From the NCBI RefSeq assembly GCF_030817475.1, contig NZ_JAUSZJ010000002.1:6152626-6216625 (forward strand): DNA of 64,000 bases, read 5' to 3'. Positions within the stretch are counted from its first letter, which is position 1; every line of letters begins with the position of its first letter. Below, piece after piece: positions 25,488-34,443 of this stretch. This DNA comes from Streptomyces sp. V2I9 (GTDB lineage Bacteria; Actinomycetota; Actinomycetes; Streptomycetales; Streptomycetaceae). Under the pieces are notes generated by a model that had not been told where the DNA came from, did no database searches, and saw nothing but the letters and a program-made list of their open reading frames with translations. A program made the position numbers and the translations under genes.

Positions 25488-27317
25488 TCAGTGGTACAGC
25501 GCGTCGACCTCGATCGCGTACGCCGTCTCTATCGCCTTCCGCTTCAGTTTCAGCGACGGCGTCAGCAGCCCCAGTTCCTCGGTGAACGGATGCGCCAGGA
25601 TCCGGAAGGTGCGGATCGACTCGGCCTGTGACACGGCCGTGTTGGCGGCCACCACCGCCCGGCGGACCTCCATCTCCAGGTCCGGGTCGCGCACCAGCTC
25701 GGCCGGGCTCAGCGCGGGTCGGCCCTGCATCGTCAGCCAGTGGTCCACGGACTCCTGGTCCACGGTGACGAGCGCCGCGATGTACGGGCGGTCGTTGCCG
25801 ACGACGATGCACTGCGCCACCAGCGGATGCGCCCGTACGCGCTCCTCCAGACCGGCCGGGGAGACGCTCTTGCCGCCGGACGTCACCAGGATCTCCTTCT
25901 TCCGCCCGGTGATCGTCAGATAGCCGTCGTCGTCCAGCGAACCGAGGTCCCCGGTCGCCAGCCAGCCCTCGTGCAGCACCGCACGGGTGGACGCCGGGTC
26001 GCCGAGATAGCCGGAGAACACGTTCGGCCCGTTCACCCACACCTCGCCGTCGTCCGCGATGTGCACCGCTGTGCCCGGTATCGGGCGGCCGACGGTCCCG
26101 TACCGGGTGCGCTCGGGAGGGTTCGCCGTCGCCGCCGCGCTCGTCTCGGTCAGCCCGTACCCCTCGAAGACGCTCACCCCCGCGCCCGCGAAGAACAGCC
26201 CGAGCCGGCGGTCCATGCCCGAGCCGCCCGACATCGCGTGCCGCATCCGGCCGCCCATCGCGTCACGGACCTTCTTGTAGACGACCTTGTCGAAGAACTG
26301 GTGCTGCATCCGCAGTCCTGCCGAGGGGCCGGGCCCGGCACCGAACGCCTTCTGCTCCAGGGCCTCCGCGTACTTCACCGCGACATCGACGGCCTTGTCG
26401 AACGGTCCCGCCCGGCCCTCCGCCTCGGCCGTGCGCCGGGCTCCGCCGAACACCTTCTCGAAGATGTACGGCACCGCCAGGATGAACGTCGGCCGGAACG
26501 TCAGCAGGTCCGGCATCAGCGCGCTCGCGGACAGCTCCGGCTGATGGCCGAGCTTGACCCGGCCCCGGACCGCGGCGATCTCGACCATCCGCCCGAAGAC
26601 GTGGGCCAGCGGCAGGAACAGGAGGGTGGCCGCCTCGTCGCCCGGCCGGGAGTGGAACACCGGCTCCCAGCGCGTCACCATCGTGTCGCTCTCGAACATG
26701 AGGCTTGCGTGGGTGATCACGCACCCCTTGGGGCGGCCCGTCGTGCCCGAGGTGTAGATGACGGTCGCCACGGAGTCGGGGGTCACCGCGCGCCGGTGCC
26801 GCTGCACCACGTCGTCGTCGATGGACGCGCCCGCCGCGAGCAGTTCGTCCAGCGCTCCGGCGTCCAACTGCCACAGCCGCTTCAGCCGCGGCAGCCGGTC
26901 GATCACCGACCCCACGGTCATCGCGTGGTCCTCGTGCTCGACCACGACCGCCACCACCTCCGCGTCGTGCAGCATCCACAGGACCTGCTCGGCGGAGGAG
27001 GTCGGGTAGACCGGCACCGACTGGGCCCCGACGGTCCACAGCGCGAAGTCGAACAGAGTCCACTCGTAGCGCGTACGGGACATCAGCGCGACCCGGTCGC
27101 CGAACCGCACCCCGTCCGCGATCAGCCCCCTGGCCAGGGCCAGCACCTGATCGCGGAACGCCTCGGACGTCACATCGCGCCACTGGCCCCCGGCATCCTT
27201 GCGTGCCAGCGCCACGCGGTGCGGATCGTCCTCCGCGTAGTCGAAGACCACGTCGGCCAGACCGCCGACCTGAGGCGCCGCCGGCACGGGTGGGACAGTG
27301 AAATCGCGCAATGACAT
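25488..27317 (-). CDS. AMP-dependent long-chain fatty acid-CoA ligase
   Basis: Adenylate-forming enzyme that activates fatty acids to acyl-CoA via acyl-AMP. 609 residues from ATG 27317 (MSLRDFTVPP); GTG 27338 is an in-frame alternative. The P-loop is TVIYTSGTTGRPKGC, the A5 motif GYGLTETSAA, and the A7/A8 region GDLGSLDDDGYLTITGRKKE. The catalytic Lys region near the C-terminus is SLKLKRKAIE. Resembles the FadD15-type ligases of actinobacteria. No linked lipid genes. Confidence 0.92.
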   Translation of the reverse strand: MSLRDFTVPPVPAAPQVGGLADVVFDYAEDDPHRVALARKDAGGQWRDVTSEAFRDQVLALARGLIADGVRFGDRVALMSRTRYEWTLFDFALWTVGAQSVPVYPTSSAEQVLWMLHDAEVVAVVVEHEDHAMTVGSVIDRLPRLKRLWQLDAGALDELLAAGASIDDDVVQRHRRAVTPDSVATVIYTSGTTGRPKGCVITHASLMFESDTMVTRWEPVFHSRPGDEAATLLFLPLAHVFGRMVEIAAVRGRVKLGHQPELSASALMPDLLTFRPTFILAVPYIFEKVFGGARRTAEAEGRAGPFDKAVDVAVKYAEALEQKAFGAGPGPSAGLRMQHQFFDKVVYKKVRDAMGGRMRHAMSGGSGMDRRLGLFFAGAGVSVFEGYGLTETSAAATANPPERTRYGTVGRPIPGTAVHIADDGEVWVNGPNVFSGYLGDPASTRAVLHEGWLATGDLGSLDDDGYLTITGRKKEILVTSGGKSVSPAGLEERVRAHPLVAQCIVVGNDRPYIAALVTVDQESVDHWLTMQGRPALSPAELVRDPDLEMEVRRAVVAANTAVSQAESIRTFRILAHPFTEELGLLTPSLKLKRKAIETAYAIEVDALYH

Positions 27318-27655
27318 GCTCCTCGTGGCGCTCCGCACAGCGCCGCGACGCTACCCCAAGCGGGGGCCCGGCGGGAGGGGAACGGAACGTCCTCACCCCT
27401 GGCCGTCCGGACAGGTCAACCGTCGAAATCCGGCCAGATGGGCAAGGCTCGGGCGTCGGACCGGGCCAGTTTCGAGGGAGGGGTAAGCGGTTCGCACCGG
27501 AATCTCCACCGAATCCGCCCCCTGCGCCTACCGGCGGTCACCGTGGCTCCCGTCGGCCCTCCGGTGCGTCGCCCCCGCGAGCCTCGCAGACGCCGGCGCG
27601 CCGGAACAGCGGCTACCGTGAGCCGGTGACCCTCGACCGGGAGTGAGGAGGGGCC
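27318..27655. other. Divergent intergenic region (338 bp), no gene
   Basis: Lies between the acyl-CoA ligase and the small helix-hairpin-helix gene. I see no gene, clear promoter hexamers or repeats in it beyond the GGAGG binding site just before 27656. Confidence 0.5.
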
Positions 27656-27883
27656 ATGAGCGACCCGTCCGGTACGGCGGGGGACGTGCCCGCCGACGAT
27701 TTTCCGCACGGGGCCGGCAATCCGGCCCGGCGCGCGCTGAGGGCGGCGGGCTACACCCGCCTCGCCCAGCTCACGACCGTGACCGCCGCCGACGTGCTCG
27801 CGCTCCACGGGGTGGGCCCGAAGGCGATCAGGGTGCTCCGCGAGGCGCTGGCCGCCGAGGGGCTGGCCTTCGCGGGGGAGTGA
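27656..27883 (+). CDS. Small helix-hairpin-helix DNA-binding protein
   Basis: 75 residues from ATG 27656 with GAGGAGG just upstream. The chain NPARRALRAAGYTRLAQLTT followed by DVLALHGVGPKAIRVLREAL matches the helix-hairpin-helix fold of the RNA polymerase alpha C-terminal domain. Such stand-alone proteins are common in Streptomyces and are annotated only as helix-hairpin-helix proteins. Probable nonspecific DNA binding; role unknown. Confidence 0.8.
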   Translation: MSDPSGTAGDVPADDFPHGAGNPARRALRAAGYTRLAQLTTVTAADVLALHGVGPKAIRVLREALAAEGLAFAGE

Positions 27884-27994
27884 GCGGGCGCCGGGAAGGG
27901 GCGGCCGCACCTCGGGACCGCCCCCGCCGCGAGGGAGCCGGCCCGCCGGCCGAGGCTCGGACCCGGCGGGGGCACCGCCTCCGGACGGGCCCCC

Positions 27995-28843
27995 TCAGAC
28001 CCGGTCGGGCTCCCGCTCCAGGGCGATCCGGTGCTCACCGGCGTACACGTTCATCGAGGCGCCGCGCAGGAACCCGACCAGCGTCAGTCCGGCCTCCGCC
28101 GCCAGGTCCACGGCGAGCGACGACGGCGCCGAGACCGCCGCCAGCACCGGGATCCCCGCCATCACGGCCTTCTGCGCCAACTCGAACGACGCCCGGCCCG
28201 ACACCAGCAGTACGGTCCGCGACAGGGGCAGCCGGTGGTCGGTCAGCGCCCGGCCCACCAGCTTGTCCACCGCGTTGTGCCGGCCGACGTCCTCGCGCAC
28301 GTCCAGCAGCTCGCCCTCCTCGGAGAACAGGGCGGCGGCGTGCAGGCCACCCGTCCGGTCGAACACCCGCTGCGCGGCCCGCAGCCGGTCCGGCAGGGCG
28401 GACAGCAGCTCGGGGGAGACCCGCACCGGGGGCGTGTCGGCCACGGGGTGCCGGGTGGTGGTGCGGACCGCGTCCAGGCTGGCCTTGCCGCACAGACCGC
28501 ACGAGGAGGTGGTGTAGACGTTGCGCTCCAGCGTGATGTCGGGGACGCGGACGCCGGGCGCGAGCTTCACGTCCACCACGTTGTAGCTGTTGCCGCCGTC
28601 GGCCGTCGCCCCGGCGCAGTAGACGATCGACTGGACCTCCTCGCCCTCGGCGATCACCCCCTCACTGACCAGGAAGCCCGCCGCCAGCGCGAAGTCGTCG
28701 CCCGGCGTGCGCATGGTGATGGCCAGCGGGCGGCCGTTCAGCCGGATCTCCAGGGGCTCCTCCGCCACGAGGGTGTCCGCGCGGGTGGAGACCGCCCCGT
28801 CCCGGATGCGGAGGGTGCGGCGGCGTTCGGTGGCCCGTCCCAT
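27995..28843 (-). CDS. fdhD: Formate dehydrogenase accessory sulfurtransferase FdhD
   Basis: 282 residues from ATG 28843. FdhD transfers sulfur to the molybdenum cofactor of formate dehydrogenase. The catalytic pair is C115-G-L-C118 in TTSSCGLCGKASLD, and the family motif DVGRHNAVDKL follows. The frame stays open further upstream, but that extension is Pro/Arg-rich and unlike FdhD. No RBS is obvious before the ATG. No formate dehydrogenase gene is visible in the window, so its partner lies elsewhere. Confidence 0.93.
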   Translation of the reverse strand: MGRATERRRTLRIRDGAVSTRADTLVAEEPLEIRLNGRPLAITMRTPGDDFALAAGFLVSEGVIAEGEEVQSIVYCAGATADGGNSYNVVDVKLAPGVRVPDITLERNVYTTSSCGLCGKASLDAVRTTTRHPVADTPPVRVSPELLSALPDRLRAAQRVFDRTGGLHAAALFSEEGELLDVREDVGRHNAVDKLVGRALTDHRLPLSRTVLLVSGRASFELAQKAVMAGIPVLAAVSAPSSLAVDLAAEAGLTLVGFLRGASMNVYAGEHRIALEREPDRV

Positions 28844-29164
28844 AGCTGTGAATCCGATCCTGTCCGTGTGCGATGGCTTCGTGCGCGGCGGCCTCGCGCG
28901 CGGAGTGCTCGTACGCGAGGGTCCGGTACGCGACGGCTCGGTGCCGCGCGCCGGCGGCCGCCCCGGACCGGGGAACCGGAACCCGCCTCCGCCATTGTCC
29001 GGCACCCGCTCCCGCGTGTCGCCATCCCCCGCGCACCACGCCGACCGGCGTGTTGTCAAGGCTCCAACGAGTGAGCCGGTTTCCTGTGGGATCACGTGCA
29101 CGCGTACCCGGCGGTAGCGACCAAGACTGGATGTTTCCTGCCCTACCCGACGATGGGAACCCGT
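28844..29164. other. Divergent intergenic region (321 bp), no gene
   Basis: Between fdhD and the FabH-like gene. It should contain both promoters; I could not identify confident hexamers. GGGA at 29154-29157 serves as the likely binding site for the FabH-like start at 29165. Confidence 0.4.
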
Positions 29165-30118
29165 ATGACCGGCTCACGTGTCGTGGCGCTCGGCCACTAC
29201 CAGCCCGCCAAGGTGCTCACCAACGACGACCTGGCGGCCATGGTCGACACGAGCGACGAGTGGATCACCAGCCGGGTCGGCATCAAGACCCGCCACGTGG
29301 GCGGCCCCGACGAGCCGGTGGACGAGATGGCCGCCCACGCCGCCGGCAAGGCGCTGGCCGGTGCCGGGCTCGACCCCTCGGACATCGACCTGGTCCTCGT
29401 CGCCACCTCCACCGCGATCGACCGGTCCCCGAGCATGTCCGCGCGGGTCGCCGCCCGGCTCGGCATGGGCTCGCCCGCCGTCATGGACATCAACGTGGTG
29501 TGCTCCGGCTTCACCCACGCCCTGGCCACCGCCGACCACGCGATCCGCGCAGGTGCGGCCACCCGCGCGCTGGTCATCGGCGCCGACAAGATGGCCGACA
29601 TCGGCGACTGGACCGACCGGAGCACCTGCGTCCTGCTCGGCGACGGTGCGGGTGCGGCGGTCGTCACCGCCGACCCGGCGGATGCCCCGGACGGTCCGGG
29701 CATCGGGCCGGTGCTGTGGGGCTCCGTGCCGGAGATGGGCAACGCGGTCCGGATCGAGGGGACGCCGCCGCGCTTCGCGCAGGAGGGCCAGTCCGTCTAC
29801 CGCTGGGCCACCACCCAGCTCCCGCCGATCGCCCGCCGGGTCTGCGAGAAGGCGGGCATCGCCCCGGAGGAGCTGGGCGCGGTCGTCCTCCACCAGGCCA
29901 ACCTGCGGATCATCGAACCGGTCGCCCGGAAGATCGGCGCGGTCAACGCCGTCATCGCCAAGGACGTGGTGGACTCCGGCAACACCTCCGCCGCCTCCAT
30001 CCCGATGGCCCTGTCCAAACTCGTCGAACGCGGCGAGGTCGTCTCCGGCGCGTACGCCCTGCTCTTCGGGTTCGGCGGGAACCTCTCGTACGCGGGCCAG
30101 GTCATCCGCTGCCCCTGA
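29165..30118 (+). CDS. 3-oxoacyl-ACP synthase III family protein (FabH-like ketosynthase)
   Basis: 317 residues; condensing enzyme of the FabH type. ATG 29165 is favoured over ATG 29153 because GGGA lies at suitable spacing. The catalytic triad is intact: Cys113 in NVVCSGFTHA, His243 in VVLHQANLRI and Asn273 in DSGNTSAASIP. Streptomyces carry several FabH-like proteins besides the one that initiates fatty acid synthesis; this copy stands alone, without fabD or acpP, so it is probably an accessory enzyme (inference). Confidence 0.88.
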   Translation: MTGSRVVALGHYQPAKVLTNDDLAAMVDTSDEWITSRVGIKTRHVGGPDEPVDEMAAHAAGKALAGAGLDPSDIDLVLVATSTAIDRSPSMSARVAARLGMGSPAVMDINVVCSGFTHALATADHAIRAGAATRALVIGADKMADIGDWTDRSTCVLLGDGAGAAVVTADPADAPDGPGIGPVLWGSVPEMGNAVRIEGTPPRFAQEGQSVYRWATTQLPPIARRVCEKAGIAPEELGAVVLHQANLRIIEPVARKIGAVNAVIAKDVVDSGNTSAASIPMALSKLVERGEVVSGAYALLFGFGGNLSYAGQVIRCP

Positions 30119-30279
30119 CGGCCCGCTGCCCTCGACGACGCTGCTCCCGGGGGTCTCCGGCGCGTCCCGAGGGCTCCCCGGCGCGTCCCGGAGCCCTCCG
30201 TGAAGGTGTTTCTCCGGGGTGTCCCGGCGGCCTTCCGGCACCCTCCTGACACCCTCCCGGCCGCCTTTGTCCTGACTGT

Positions 30280-30316
30280 GGAGAAAGTTGGGACGGATTC
30301 CTGCGCAACTTCTTCC
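30280..30316. promoter_or_regulatory. Near-palindrome upstream of the ROK gene, candidate operator
   Basis: ggagaaagttg (30280-30290) and caacttcttcc (30306-30316) form an inverted repeat with two mismatches and a 15-base spacer, about 75 bases upstream of the ROK start. A second element, gggaaagcgct near 30322-30332, resembles half of the LacI/ROK-type A/T-flanked GCGC operators. Plausible autoregulatory site. Confidence 0.4.
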
Positions 30317-30388
30317 CCCTCCGGGAAAGCGCTGCTACGTTCCCCCTCGAAAGCCCGACGGACTGGCCGATGTGGCGGGGAGGGACGC

Positions 30389-31579
30389 GTGAGACGTATG
30401 ACGGCACGACCCGCGAACGCGCATCAGGCGCGGCTGCTCCGGCTGTTGCGCGACGGGGGCCCCAACTCCCGTGCGCAGCTGGGTGATCAGGTGGATCTCT
30501 CCCGCTCGAAGCTCGCCGTCGAGGTGGACCGGCTGCTGGAGACCGGCCTGGTGGTGGCCGACGGACTCGCCGCGTCGCGCGGCGGGCGCCGCTCGCACAA
30601 CATCCGGCTCGCTCCCGAACTGCGCTTCCTCGGCGTCGACATCGGCGCCACCTCGATCGACGTGGCCGTCACCAACGCGGAGCTGGAGGTGCTGGGACAC
30701 CTCAACCATCCGATGGACGTACGCGAGGGGCCGGTCGCCGTCTTCGAACAGGTGCTGTCGCTGGCCGCCAAACTGCGGGCCTCCGGTCTCGCCGAGGGCT
30801 TCGACGGCGCGGGCATCGGGGTCCCCGGCCCCGTCCGCTTCCCCGAGGGCGTGCCGGTCGCGCCGCCGATCATGCCCGGCTGGGACGGGTTCCCGGTCCG
30901 GGAGGCGCTCAGCCAGGAGCTGGGCTGCCCCGTCATGGTCGACAACGACGTGAACCTCATGGCGATGGGGGAGCAGCACGCGGGCGTCGCCCGCTCCGTG
31001 GGCGACTACCTCTGCGTCAAGATCGGTACGGGGATCGGTTGCGGCATCGTCGTCGGCGGCGAGGTCTACCGCGGTACCACCGGCAGCGCCGGAGACATCG
31101 GGCACATCCGGGTGGACCCCGACGGCCGGGCCTGCGCCTGCGGCAACAGGGGCTGTCTGGAAGCCCACTTCAGCGGCGCGGCCCTCGCCCGCGACGCGGA
31201 GGACGCCGCCCGTGAGGGCCGCTCACCCGAACTCGCCGCCCGGCTGGAGGCGGCGGGGCGCCTCACCGCCGCCGACGTGGCTGCCGCTGCCGCCGCCGGC
31301 GACGCAGCCGCGCTCGACCTGATCCGCGAAGGCGGCAACCGGCTCGGCCAGGTGATCGCGAGCCTGGTCAGCTTCTTCAATCCCGGTCTGGTGGTGATCG
31401 GCGGCGGGGTCACCGGCCTCGGTCACAACCTCCTCGCCAGTGTCCGTACGCAGGTGTACAAGCAGTCCCTGCCGCTGGCCACCGGCAATCTCCCCATCGT
31501 GCTGGGCGAGCTGGGGCCCACCGCCGGAGTGATCGGCGCGGCCCGGCTCATCAGCGACCACCTCTTCTCACCGGCCTGA
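30389..31579 (+). CDS. ROK family transcriptional regulator
   Basis: 396 residues from GTG 30389, with GGGAGGG at 30377-30383. The N-terminal ~80 residues are a winged helix (ANHQARLLRLLR-type start, RAQLGDQVDLSRSKLAVEV). The rest is the ROK sugar-kinase fold: LGVDIGATSIDVAV, VDNDVNLMAMGE, KIGTGIGCGIVVGG, and the zinc motif CACGNRGCLEAH. ROK repressors usually respond to a sugar and control adjacent transport genes; a ribose-type ABC importer follows 176 bases downstream on the same strand, so this is its likely regulator. Related to the Rok7B7/XylR group. Confidence 0.92.
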   Translation: MRRMTARPANAHQARLLRLLRDGGPNSRAQLGDQVDLSRSKLAVEVDRLLETGLVVADGLAASRGGRRSHNIRLAPELRFLGVDIGATSIDVAVTNAELEVLGHLNHPMDVREGPVAVFEQVLSLAAKLRASGLAEGFDGAGIGVPGPVRFPEGVPVAPPIMPGWDGFPVREALSQELGCPVMVDNDVNLMAMGEQHAGVARSVGDYLCVKIGTGIGCGIVVGGEVYRGTTGSAGDIGHIRVDPDGRACACGNRGCLEAHFSGAALARDAEDAAREGRSPELAARLEAAGRLTAADVAAAAAAGDAAALDLIREGGNRLGQVIASLVSFFNPGLVVIGGGVTGLGHNLLASVRTQVYKQSLPLATGNLPIVLGELGPTAGVIGAARLISDHLFSPA

Positions 31580-31755
31580 CTCCGGGCCGTACGTACCGCC
31601 GAACCACCCAGCTCGTCAGGTACCCGTCAGCAGCCGTTCGCGGTGCCGCCGGTTCCACGGCACCTCCAGCCCTGCGTCCTGTCCGCTCACCGGCCCTCCC
31701 CGGCTCCTCGGCACCGCCCGAGCAGGGGAGACCCCATTCGCCGAGGGGATTCGTC

Positions 31756-33279
31756 ATGGCACCAGAACCGCCCCTGCTCACCATGTCCGGCATCACCAAG
31801 CTCTTTCCGGGCGTCCGTGCCCTGGACGGCGTCGACCTGGAGGTCCAGGCCGGCGAGGTGCACTGTCTCCTCGGCCAGAACGGCGCCGGCAAGTCCACCC
31901 TCATCAAGGTGCTCGCCGGAGCCCACCAGCCCGACGACGGCGAGATCACCTGGCGCGGCGGAACCGTCCGGCTCAAGTCCCCGATCGCCGCCATGCGCCT
32001 GGGCATAGCGACCATCTACCAGGAACTCGACCTGGTGGAGGACCTCTCGGTCGCCGAGAACATCTTCCTCGGACACGAACCGACCAGCGCCGGCTTCGTC
32101 GTCCGGACGGGGGAGGGACGCGCCGCCGCGAAAGCGCTGCTGGCCCGCCTCGGACACCCGGAGATCGACCCGGCCCGGCACGTCGGAGGCCTCTCCGCCG
32201 CCCAGCGGCAGATCGTCTCCATGGCGCGGGCGCTCTCCCACGACGTCCGGCTGATCGTGATGGACGAGCCCTCCGCCGCCCTCGACCCCGACGAGGTCGA
32301 CAACCTCTTCCGCATCGTCGAGGGCCTCACCGCCGACGGGGTGGCGGTCGTCCACATCTCGCACCGGCTGGAGGAGATCCGCCGCATCGGTGACCGGGTC
32401 ACCGTCATCAAGGACGGCAGGACCGTCGCCGTGGGGCTCCCCGCCGCCGACACCCCCACCCGCGACATCGTTGCCATGATGACCGGCCGGGACGTCGCCC
32501 ACGTCTTCCCGCCCCGCCCCGCCGAACCGGCCGCCGCCCCCGGCGAACCGGTGCTCCGGGTCCAAGGGCTGTCCCGCGCGGGCGAGTTCGCCCCCGTCGA
32601 CCTGGAGGTGCGACCCGGCGAGATCGTCGGCCTCGCCGGACTCGTCGGCTCGGGACGCTCGGAGATCCTGGAGACGATCTACGGGGCCCGCAGGCCGACC
32701 ACCGGGACCGTCACCGTGGCCGGCGAGCGGATCCGGCCGGGCAGCGTCCGGGCCGCCGTCGCCGCGGGCATCGGACTGGCGCCCGAGGAACGCAAGGCAC
32801 AGGCCCTGCTGCTGACCGAGTCCGTCACCCGTAACGTCTCCGTCTCCTCCCTCTCCCGCTTCGCCCGGCTCGGGTGGATCGACCGGGCGGCGGAGCGGAA
32901 GGCGGCGCGCAACGCCACCCGCGAGCTGCAACTGCGGCCCGACCGTCCCGACGCCGCCGTCCGCACGCTCTCCGGCGGCAACCAGCAGAAGGTCGTCCTC
33001 GCCCGCTGGCTGCTGCGCGGCTGCCGGGTCCTGCTGCTGGACGAGCCCACCCGCGGCGTCGACGTCGGCGCCCGCGCCGAGCTCTACGCCGTGATCCGCC
33101 GGCTGGCCGACGAAGGGCTCGCCGTCCTGCTCGTCTCCAGTGAGGTGCCCGAAGTCCTGGGCCTCGCCGACCGGGTGCTGGTCCTCCGGGAGGGCGAGGT
33201 GGTCCACACGGCCCCCGCCCGGGAGCTCGACGAACACCGCGTACTCGACCTCGTGATGGAAGGGAGCCCGACGCCATGA
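31756..33279 (+). CDS. Sugar ABC transporter ATPase (RbsA/XylG-type, two nucleotide-binding domains)
   Basis: 507 residues from ATG 31756 with GAGGGGA upstream. It energises uptake of a monosaccharide or cyclitol. The first domain has Walker A GQNGAGKSTLIK, signature LSAAQRQ and Walker B VMDEPSAALD. The second has a degenerate Walker A (GLVGSGRSEIL, Arg for Lys), a strong signature LSGGNQQKV and Walker B LLLDEPTRGVD. One degenerate domain is normal in this family. The stop overlaps the permease ATG by 4 bases. Confidence 0.94.
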   Translation: MAPEPPLLTMSGITKLFPGVRALDGVDLEVQAGEVHCLLGQNGAGKSTLIKVLAGAHQPDDGEITWRGGTVRLKSPIAAMRLGIATIYQELDLVEDLSVAENIFLGHEPTSAGFVVRTGEGRAAAKALLARLGHPEIDPARHVGGLSAAQRQIVSMARALSHDVRLIVMDEPSAALDPDEVDNLFRIVEGLTADGVAVVHISHRLEEIRRIGDRVTVIKDGRTVAVGLPAADTPTRDIVAMMTGRDVAHVFPPRPAEPAAAPGEPVLRVQGLSRAGEFAPVDLEVRPGEIVGLAGLVGSGRSEILETIYGARRPTTGTVTVAGERIRPGSVRAAVAAGIGLAPEERKAQALLLTESVTRNVSVSSLSRFARLGWIDRAAERKAARNATRELQLRPDRPDAAVRTLSGGNQQKVVLARWLLRGCRVLLLDEPTRGVDVGARAELYAVIRRLADEGLAVLLVSSEVPEVLGLADRVLVLREGEVVHTAPARELDEHRVLDLVMEGSPTP

Positions 33280-34328
33280 CACAGCCCGCCCCGTCGGCGC
33301 AGCACAACGGGCCGGACAAGGGGGCCGTCGCCGCCCCCTCCGACGCGCCGCCCCCGAAGCCGGGCGGCGGTGCGCCGGCCCTCGGTCTACGGCTCGACGT
33401 CCGGATCCTGTCCCTGCTCGGCGTCCTCGCCGTGCTGATCCTGGTCGGAGGCGTCACCGAGCCCGACGCCTTCCTGGACAGCGGGAACCTCCAGCTGATC
33501 CTGACCCAGGCGTCCGTCATCGGCGTCGTCACCGTCGGCATGACCTTCGTCATCATCAGTGGCGGCATCGACCTCTCGGTCGGGGCGATGGTCGCCCTCG
33601 CGTCCGTGTGGGCGACGACCGTGGCCACCCAGGAGTACGGCTTCGCAGGCGTCGCGTTCACCGCGGTGATCGTCGGCCTCGCCGCAGGACTCGTCAACGG
33701 CGTCCTCATCGCGTACGGCCGTCTCGTCCCGTTCATCGCGACCCTGGCCATGCTGGCCTCGGCCCGCGGACTCGCCCTCCAGATCACCGACGGCAAGACC
33801 CAGATGGTCACCGTCGACTCCGTGCTCGACCTCGGCCTGCCCGACTCCTACATCCTCGGGATACCGCCGCTGGTCATCATGTTCGCCGTGGTCACCGTCG
33901 TCGGCTGGCTGCTCCTCAACCGGACCACCTTCGGCCGCCGCACCGTCGCCGTCGGCGGCAACGCGGAGGCCGCCCGGCTCGCCGGGATCGACGTCCGCCG
34001 CCAGCGCCTGTACCTCTACCTGCTGTCCGGGCTGTGCTGCGGCATCGCCGCCTTCATGCTGATCGTGCTCGCCGGCTCGGGCCAGAACACCAACGGCAAC
34101 CTGTACGAGCTCGACGCCATCGCCGCCGCGATCATCGGCGGCACCCTCCTCAGCGGCGGCCGGGGCACCATCGTCGGCTCCGTCCTCGGCGTTCTGATCT
34201 TCACCACGATCACCAACATCTTCGCGCTCAACAACCTGCAGACCGACGTCCAGCAGATCGCCAAGGGCGCCATCATCGTCGCCGCCGTCCTCGTCCAGGG
34301 CCGCACCCCGCGCGGCCGGGAGACCTGA
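33276..34328 (+). CDS. Sugar ABC transporter permease (RbsC-type)
   Basis: 350 residues with an N-terminal Pro/Gly-rich cytoplasmic tail and about ten membrane helices. Family landmarks: MTFVIISGGIDLSVGAMVAL, NGVLIAYGRLVPFIATLAML and, near the C-terminus, AIAAAIIGGTLLSGGRGTIVGS, the loop that contacts the ATPase. ATGA overlap with the ATPase gene indicates coupling. Forms the channel of the importer with the neighbouring binding protein. Confidence 0.94.
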   Translation: MTQPAPSAQHNGPDKGAVAAPSDAPPPKPGGGAPALGLRLDVRILSLLGVLAVLILVGGVTEPDAFLDSGNLQLILTQASVIGVVTVGMTFVIISGGIDLSVGAMVALASVWATTVATQEYGFAGVAFTAVIVGLAAGLVNGVLIAYGRLVPFIATLAMLASARGLALQITDGKTQMVTVDSVLDLGLPDSYILGIPPLVIMFAVVTVVGWLLLNRTTFGRRTVAVGGNAEAARLAGIDVRRQRLYLYLLSGLCCGIAAFMLIVLAGSGQNTNGNLYELDAIAAAIIGGTLLSGGRGTIVGSVLGVLIFTTITNIFALNNLQTDVQQIAKGAIIVAAVLVQGRTPRGRET

Positions 34329-34443
34329 CGGCCCCGCGCGCTCCCGCCGGCCCCCCCTTGAACACCCGCCGGGGCCACGGCACTTGTACGACCCGCCGCA
34401 CCCGCACCCCGTACGCACCCACCGGATGAAGGGTCCCACCGTC

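Noticed and set aside
31580..31755. Separate promoter or operator before the ABC ATPase
   Set aside because: The 176-base gap shows no convincing hexamers or palindrome.
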